From contig NZ_CP009920.1 of the NCBI RefSeq assembly GCF_000832985.1, forward strand, positions 4,148,501 to 4,212,500: a stretch of DNA of 64,000 bases, given 5' to 3'. Made by a program: the position numbers and the translations under genes. Below are positions 60,640-64,000 of this stretch, one piece after another. Position 1 is the stretch's first letter. Each line of letters starts with the position of its first letter. The notes beneath the pieces are model-generated. The model was not told where the DNA came from, ran no database searches, and worked only from the letters and a program-made list of their open reading frames with translations. The DNA is from Priestia megaterium NBRC 15308 = ATCC 14581 (GTDB lineage: Bacteria; Bacillota; Bacilli; Bacillales; Bacillaceae_H).

Positions 60640-61461
60640 TTATGAAACGCTAACAGGTCTTAAGATAAATTCTTCCACAACTTTTGCCACACCGTCGTTC
60701 ATGTTTGTATCTGTTACATGGTTGGCTTTTTCTTTAATATCTTCAGGAGCATTTCCCATTGCTACGCCAAGTCCTGCAAATTCAATCATGGCAAGATCAT
60801 TATAACTGTCGCCAATGGCAATCACTTCATCGCGTGTAATGCCAAGCTGTTGAATTAATAAGTGGAGACTTGTCCCTTTTGTGACGCCTTCTTCTGTAAA
60901 TTCAAGGAAGTATGGTTTAGAGCGCATTACACTTAGCTCTCCTTGAAGCTGCTTTTGAAGTTTCTTTTCAACGTGAACCAGCATTTCCGGTTCTGCAAGC
61001 ATAAGTACTTTTACAACAGGTTCTGTAACGGCATCAGTAAAAGATGTAACAACACGGATCGGCAGACCTGTAATGTCACTTTCAATATCCGTAAATTTAT
61101 TTTCTACTTCGGTTATAATTTCATCTCCCACGTACGTATGAATTAAAACGCCTTCTTCGCGGCTAATATCGTCGAGACGTGCAACAGTTCTCGGAGACAA
61201 TGTACTGCTAAATAGCTCTTCATTTGTTAGGCAATTAATGATTTTTGCCCCATTAAACGATAAAATAAAGCTTCCGTACTTTTCTAATTCGAGCTCTTTC
61301 GCAATGTGAACCATTCCGTAAGTTGGTCGTCCAGAAGCAAGTACAACTTTCACTCCCGATTCTTGCGCCTTCATTAATGCTTCTTTTGTGCGCGGAGAAA
61401 TAGTGTGATCATCGCATAATAGTGTATCATCCAAATCTAAAACAATCATTTTGTAAGCCAT
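60640..61461 (-). CDS. Cof-type HAD phosphatase
   Basis: 273 aa. HAD motif I LDLDDTLL (about 8-15, nucleophile and acid Asp), motif II VLASGRP, a type IIB cap (about 85-190), motif III Lys in TKGTSLHLL, and motif IV IGDSYNDLAMIEFAG. Cof proteins dephosphorylate sugar phosphates, FMN/PLP or nucleotide-like molecules with loose specificity. Several B. subtilis paralogues (YxeH, YkrA, YcsE) exist and I cannot choose between them. Single gene. Confidence 0.88.
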   Translation of the reverse strand: MAYKMIVLDLDDTLLCDDHTISPRTKEALMKAQESGVKVVLASGRPTYGMVHIAKELELEKYGSFILSFNGAKIINCLTNEELFSSTLSPRTVARLDDISREEGVLIHTYVGDEIITEVENKFTDIESDITGLPIRVVTSFTDAVTEPVVKVLMLAEPEMLVHVEKKLQKQLQGELSVMRSKPYFLEFTEEGVTKGTSLHLLIQQLGITRDEVIAIGDSYNDLAMIEFAGLGVAMGNAPEDIKEKANHVTDTNMNDGVAKVVEEFILRPVSVS

Positions 61462-61603
61462 ATTTTTAAATTCCCTTCTTCTACTAGACTCATATCTTCA
61501 TATGGTACTATAAAAAAACGTTTGATTCAATTTAATGATTTTTTGAAAAAATGAGAGGTATGCGTATACTTTGTTTGAACTCCTCGGAAGTAGATAAAAC
61601 AAT

Positions 61604-61652
61604 GAAAAAACGAACTAATAATCGATAATTTTGATTGTTAGTTCGTTTTTTA
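61604..61652 (-). terminator. Terminator of the LLM oxidoreductase gene
   Basis: AAAAAACGAACTAA/TTAGTTCGTTTTTT with imperfect inner pairing, 15 nt past the stop. Confidence 0.85.
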
Positions 61653-61666
61653 TCTCAGCTTCTGGA

Positions 61667-62692
61667 TTAGTAAGCAGCTAGAGTTTGATTAATTTTCTGC
61701 GCATCTCCTTCATTGAATGCTTCTTTTAAGAGCGTATAAGATTGCTTTTTTTGTTCGAAATTTTGAATAGCGGTAAGTATGATAAATTCATCAATAGAAA
61801 ATTCCTGTTTCAAAGCTTGAAGCTTTTGACGAATGGTTTCTTTTGTACCGTATATAACGTTTGCTTCTTTTTCTTCAATTCGATAGCTTTCTTTGGACTG
61901 CTGACCAAATTCTTCAGCTTTTTCTTTGGAGCCTAATGTAGCGGACTTCCCATTTTGTAAGTATACTTTAAATATTTTTGTGCTGGATGCTAATGCTTTT
62001 GCTTCTTCTACGGTATCCGCTACGATGACGGAAAGGGCAACGACAAGCGAGCGTGCGCGAGATGAAACGTGCTGATTATAGACAGAAATCGCTTCTTTCA
62101 GCACTTTTTGATCGCCATTAATAAATTGAGCAAATACATAAGGAAGGTTTAATGAACCCGCAAGCTCTGCGCTTGAAGCACTTGCTCCCAGTAAAAATAT
62201 ATCTGCCGATTTTTTGGGCCTTGGATAGGCTTTTAAACCGTAAAGAGGGTGATCTTCCGGCAGCGTATCGTTTAGGTATTGTTTAAGTTCTATCAGTTTG
62301 TCTGTTAAGGACTTAGTGGGCTGAGAGTTTTGTTGCAAGGCTTGAGTAGAATGAGGTAGTCCTCCTGGTGCTCTACCGATTCCAAGATCGATGCGATTTG
62401 GAGATAATGAGGCTAAAACATTAAAATTTTCTGCTACTTTATAAGGGCTGTAGTGCTGAAGCATAACACCACCTGAGCCGATACGGATATGATGCGTTTT
62501 AGCGAGCAGGTGAGAAATTAACACTTCAGGTGATGATCCTACAACATGTTCAGAGTCGTGATGCTCGGCTACCCAAAAGCGATGGTAACCGAGTTCTTCT
62601 GCTAGCTGAGCTAATTGTATAGTATGCTGAAATGCATCTTCAGCACGCTCACCCTCATAACGTGGGCTTTGATCTAAAATACTTAATTTCAC
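61667..62692 (-). CDS. LLM-class flavin-dependent oxidoreductase (luciferase-like, YtmO/YceB type)
   Basis: 341 aa. I take the GTG at 62692, with AAGGAG 8 nt upstream; the GTG at 62701 overlaps that site. A TIM-barrel luciferase-like monooxygenase: ELGYHRFWVAEHHDSEH (about 36-52), GSSPEVLISHLLAKT, GSGGVMLQHYSPYKVAENF and LGIGRAPGG. These use reduced FMN and oxygen, so need a flavin reductase; the divergent operon supplies a candidate. YtmO in B. subtilis lies in an organosulfur-salvage operon. Confidence 0.87.
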   Translation of the reverse strand: MKLSILDQSPRYEGERAEDAFQHTIQLAQLAEELGYHRFWVAEHHDSEHVVGSSPEVLISHLLAKTHHIRIGSGGVMLQHYSPYKVAENFNVLASLSPNRIDLGIGRAPGGLPHSTQALQQNSQPTKSLTDKLIELKQYLNDTLPEDHPLYGLKAYPRPKKSADIFLLGASASSAELAGSLNLPYVFAQFINGDQKVLKEAISVYNQHVSSRARSLVVALSVIVADTVEEAKALASSTKIFKVYLQNGKSATLGSKEKAEEFGQQSKESYRIEEKEANVIYGTKETIRQKLQALKQEFSIDEFIILTAIQNFEQKKQSYTLLKEAFNEGDAQKINQTLAAY

Positions 62693-62807
62693 TGAAAACA
62701 CTCCTTAAAGTTGATAAAAAAGGTAAGAATAATTGGGATTTATTTTAGCAAAGGATTTCCCGAATGAAAAGAGTTTTTTAAAAGAAAAATATTTTTTGAA
62801 AAATAAG

Positions 62808-62836
62808 TTGACTTTGCCATTTTGAGGCTATATAGT
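62808..62836 (+). promoter_or_regulatory. Strong sigma-A promoter
   Basis: TTGACT (62808-62813), 17-bp spacer, TATAGT (62831-62836), reading into the structured leader. Confidence 0.75.
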
Positions 62837-62842
62837 TGAATC

Positions 62843-62996
62843 ATCAAATAGAAAAGCCGATAAAACAACTTGGATAAATAAGAATTAAGTGAGTATGTTT
62901 CAAAGACACTTCACTTCATTCTCCAGTTTTATCAAACAAACAGTTAAAGCTGATTGGTCTACCAAAGGCTCCTGAGTAAACTCCAGGAGCCTTTTT
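62843..62996 (+). ncRNA. Structured leader with intrinsic terminator (riboswitch-like or small RNA)
   Basis: Between the promoter and the flavoreductase GTG lies about 175 nt. It contains a closing stem GATAAAAC/GTTTTATC, an inner hairpin GAATTAAGTGA/TCACTTCATTC (one mismatch), then a full terminator AAAGGCTCCTG/CAGGAGCCTTTTT (62964-62996). The arrangement is that of a terminator-controlled riboswitch or attenuator. It does not show the conserved cores of the SAM (S-box), T-box, FMN, TPP or lysine classes. Confidence 0.55.
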
Positions 62997-63019
62997 GCTA
63001 TAAAAAGGAGGGGGAGAAA

Positions 63020-63550
63020 GTGAGCGATGTATGTATTTTATATAACGGAAGCTCTCATAATTATCAACAAATAGCCTTAGTAAAAGATGAGCTAGAAGCT
63101 TGCTTAACCTCAAAAGGAGTGCACGCAGAAACTATTTTGTATCATGATGTACACGCTTTGAAGCAGGAAGCTCAGAAAGAAGTAAAGGTATTCATTTCAA
63201 AAGTGAACCAAGCTAAAAGTATTGTCGTTCTGTTATCTGGAGTAAATAAAACATACGTACAGTCTTTTGAACGGCTAACAAAAATATTGCCAGAAGATTT
63301 ATTGCATGAAAAAATACTTCTGCCAATTCTTGTTGGGGAAAATGTGAATTCTTTACTAAAAGCTAAATATGATTTAAAACTTTTAGCGTCTTTTTTAGGT
63401 AGACCTTATTGGCTCAGCAGTCTTTTTCTGCTGCATGAATACGTGTCTTTTGCAGGCATCAACAATATGAATGCTAAAAGTCGTTTAAAGGAAGCGGTGG
63501 ATGAGCTGATTTATAAAGCAGGTCTATCTCTTCAATCATTTATAAAATGA
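63020..63550 (+). CDS. NAD(P)H-dependent FMN reductase-like flavoprotein
   Basis: 176 aa; GTG start after AAGGAGGGGGAG. The flavodoxin-like layout starts with VCILYNGSSHNYQQ (FMN-loop position, about residues 4-17); the middle hydrophobic strand IVVLLSGVNKTYVQSFERLT corresponds to the SsuE substrate/flavin face. It ends in a long helix. The match to SsuE-type reductases is distant. It lies behind a leader terminator and 10 nt before a GNAT gene, divergent from an LLM monooxygenase that would need such a reductase. Confidence 0.68.
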   Translation: MSDVCILYNGSSHNYQQIALVKDELEACLTSKGVHAETILYHDVHALKQEAQKEVKVFISKVNQAKSIVVLLSGVNKTYVQSFERLTKILPEDLLHEKILLPILVGENVNSLLKAKYDLKLLASFLGRPYWLSSLFLLHEYVSFAGINNMNAKSRLKEAVDELIYKAGLSLQSFIK

Positions 63551-63560
63551 GGTGGAGAAA

Positions 63561-64000
63561 ATGAGTGAATTATTTCGATTAGCAACCGTAGAAGATGCTG
63601 AAGAACTGTTGAATTTAACACTTCGGGCATACGAGCCGATTCGAGAGCTAGGAATTAAGTTTCCAGCCGCAACGGCAACGATTGAACTTGTAAAAGAAAA
63701 CATTCAAAACAGCCGTTGCTACGTGCTGGAAAGTGATAAAAAAATCGTAGCTACGATTACAGCAAGAACGTATAAAGAAATAACGAACTGGCCTTTCTTA
63801 TGGTGGTTTGCGGTAGATCCTTTGGTTAAAAAGAAAGGAGTAGGTTCTAAACTCTTAACATGGGTTGAAGAAACAATTATTCGGGATCAATTGGGGGAAC
63901 CTGCCGTTACATTGGCTACTTCTGATCGACATCCGTGGTTGATTCCTATGTATGAAAGGAAAGGGTATGAACGTTTTTTTGAAGTCGATCAAGGAGAAGA
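63561..64000 (+). CDS. GNAT family N-acetyltransferase (3'-truncated by window edge)
   Basis: ATG after GAGGTGGAGAAA; about 146 residues visible and no stop before the edge. The N-terminal FRLATVEDAEELLNLTLRAY (about 5-24) is followed by WWFAVDPLVKKKGVGSKLL, the acetyl-CoA P-loop region with a Q/RxxGxG/A-like KKKGVGS. The carboxy strand PWLIPMYERKGYERF is a common GNAT end. It resembles YtmI (SnaA), which N-acetylates S-alkyl-cysteines at the head of the ytmI operon; this and the sulfur context make that role plausible. Confidence 0.82.
   Translation, partial: MSELFRLATVEDAEELLNLTLRAYEPIRELGIKFPAATATIELVKENIQNSRCYVLESDKKIVATITARTYKEITNWPFLWWFAVDPLVKKKGVGSKLLTWVEETIIRDQLGEPAVTLATSDRHPWLIPMYERKGYERFFEVDQGE

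Noticed and set aside
1-64000. CRISPR arrays, tRNA/rRNA genes, insertion sequences, prophage or conjugative modules
   Set aside because: No spaced identical repeats, no tRNA-like cloverleaf, and no transposase, integrase or phage protein among the translations.

Overview
The window looks like chromosomal DNA from a low-GC, spore-former-type Bacillaceae species, probably the Priestia (Bacillus) megaterium group. That placement is inferred from gene content. It holds close relatives of Bacillus subtilis proteins: TnrA, Abh, Rtp, BshB2, LtaS, XpaC/TelA, MotAB, TcyP, YwaD and CimH. It also has a C30 carotenoid tailoring cluster of the staphylococcal/bacillar type and AGGAGG ribosome sites before nearly every gene. 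I saw no rRNA, tRNA, CRISPR, transposase, integrase or phage genes. The first gene (rarD) and the last (a GNAT acetyltransferase) run off the ends.

Layout. 1-8.4 kb: end of rarD; tnrA and a divergent 52-aa protein separated by two perfect TnrA boxes; a COG0523 GTPase; a ketopantoate-reductase-like protein with a GIY-YIG protein; a 5'-3' exonuclease; yojF-bshB2-proC-like operon; yuxK. 8.5-14.1 kb: ECF sigma with RskA-type anti-sigma; an Hsp20; rtp (replication terminator); abh; a NorM-type MATE pump; an SDR. 14.1-17.8 kb: carotenoid desaturase/oxygenase divergent from a CrtQ-like glycosyltransferase and a CrtO-like acyltransferase, with a small membrane protein. 18.4-24.6 kb: ltaS, xpaC-telA, two paralogous exported proteins, a polysaccharide deacetylase. 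24.6-38.5 kb: K+/H+ antiporter, YwaD aminopeptidase, orphan PAS kinase, TcyP, secreted type I pullulanase and an aldehyde dehydrogenase (each with a perfect cre site), a P450-fold protein without the heme cysteine, a kinase-like protein. 38.6-45.4 kb: motAB, amine-oxidase-like and DUF2071 proteins, an MsrA-MsrB fusion with a dead MsrB half, NhaC. 45.6-54.4 kb: GntR regulator with an arginine-type permease behind a large palindrome, acyltransferase, PrsA-like foldase, a two-component system, allantoinase with a TnrA box. 55-64 kb: DtpT peptide transporter, malic enzyme plus 2-hydroxycarboxylate symporter, HAD phosphatase, LLM oxidoreductase, and a flavoreductase-acetyltransferase operon behind a structured leader with its own terminator.

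How the parts join up. Three perfect TGTNAN7TNACA sites all lie about 40 bp upstream of a -10-like element, before tnrA, the 52-aa gene and allantoinase, which suggests one nitrogen-limitation circuit. The pullulanase and aldehyde dehydrogenase are probably under CcpA. maeA and cimH form a malate/citrate uptake-and-decarboxylation unit. The LLM, flavoreductase and GNAT genes at the right end resemble pieces of the ytmI-type organosulfur-salvage locus.

The most unusual observations are the P450 homologue whose cysteine ligand is replaced by glutamate, the inactive MsrB domain fused to an intact MsrA, rtp with possible nearby termination sites, a dispersed repeat of about 160 bp that doubles as a terminator, and several structured non-coding stretches matching no RNA family I can name.
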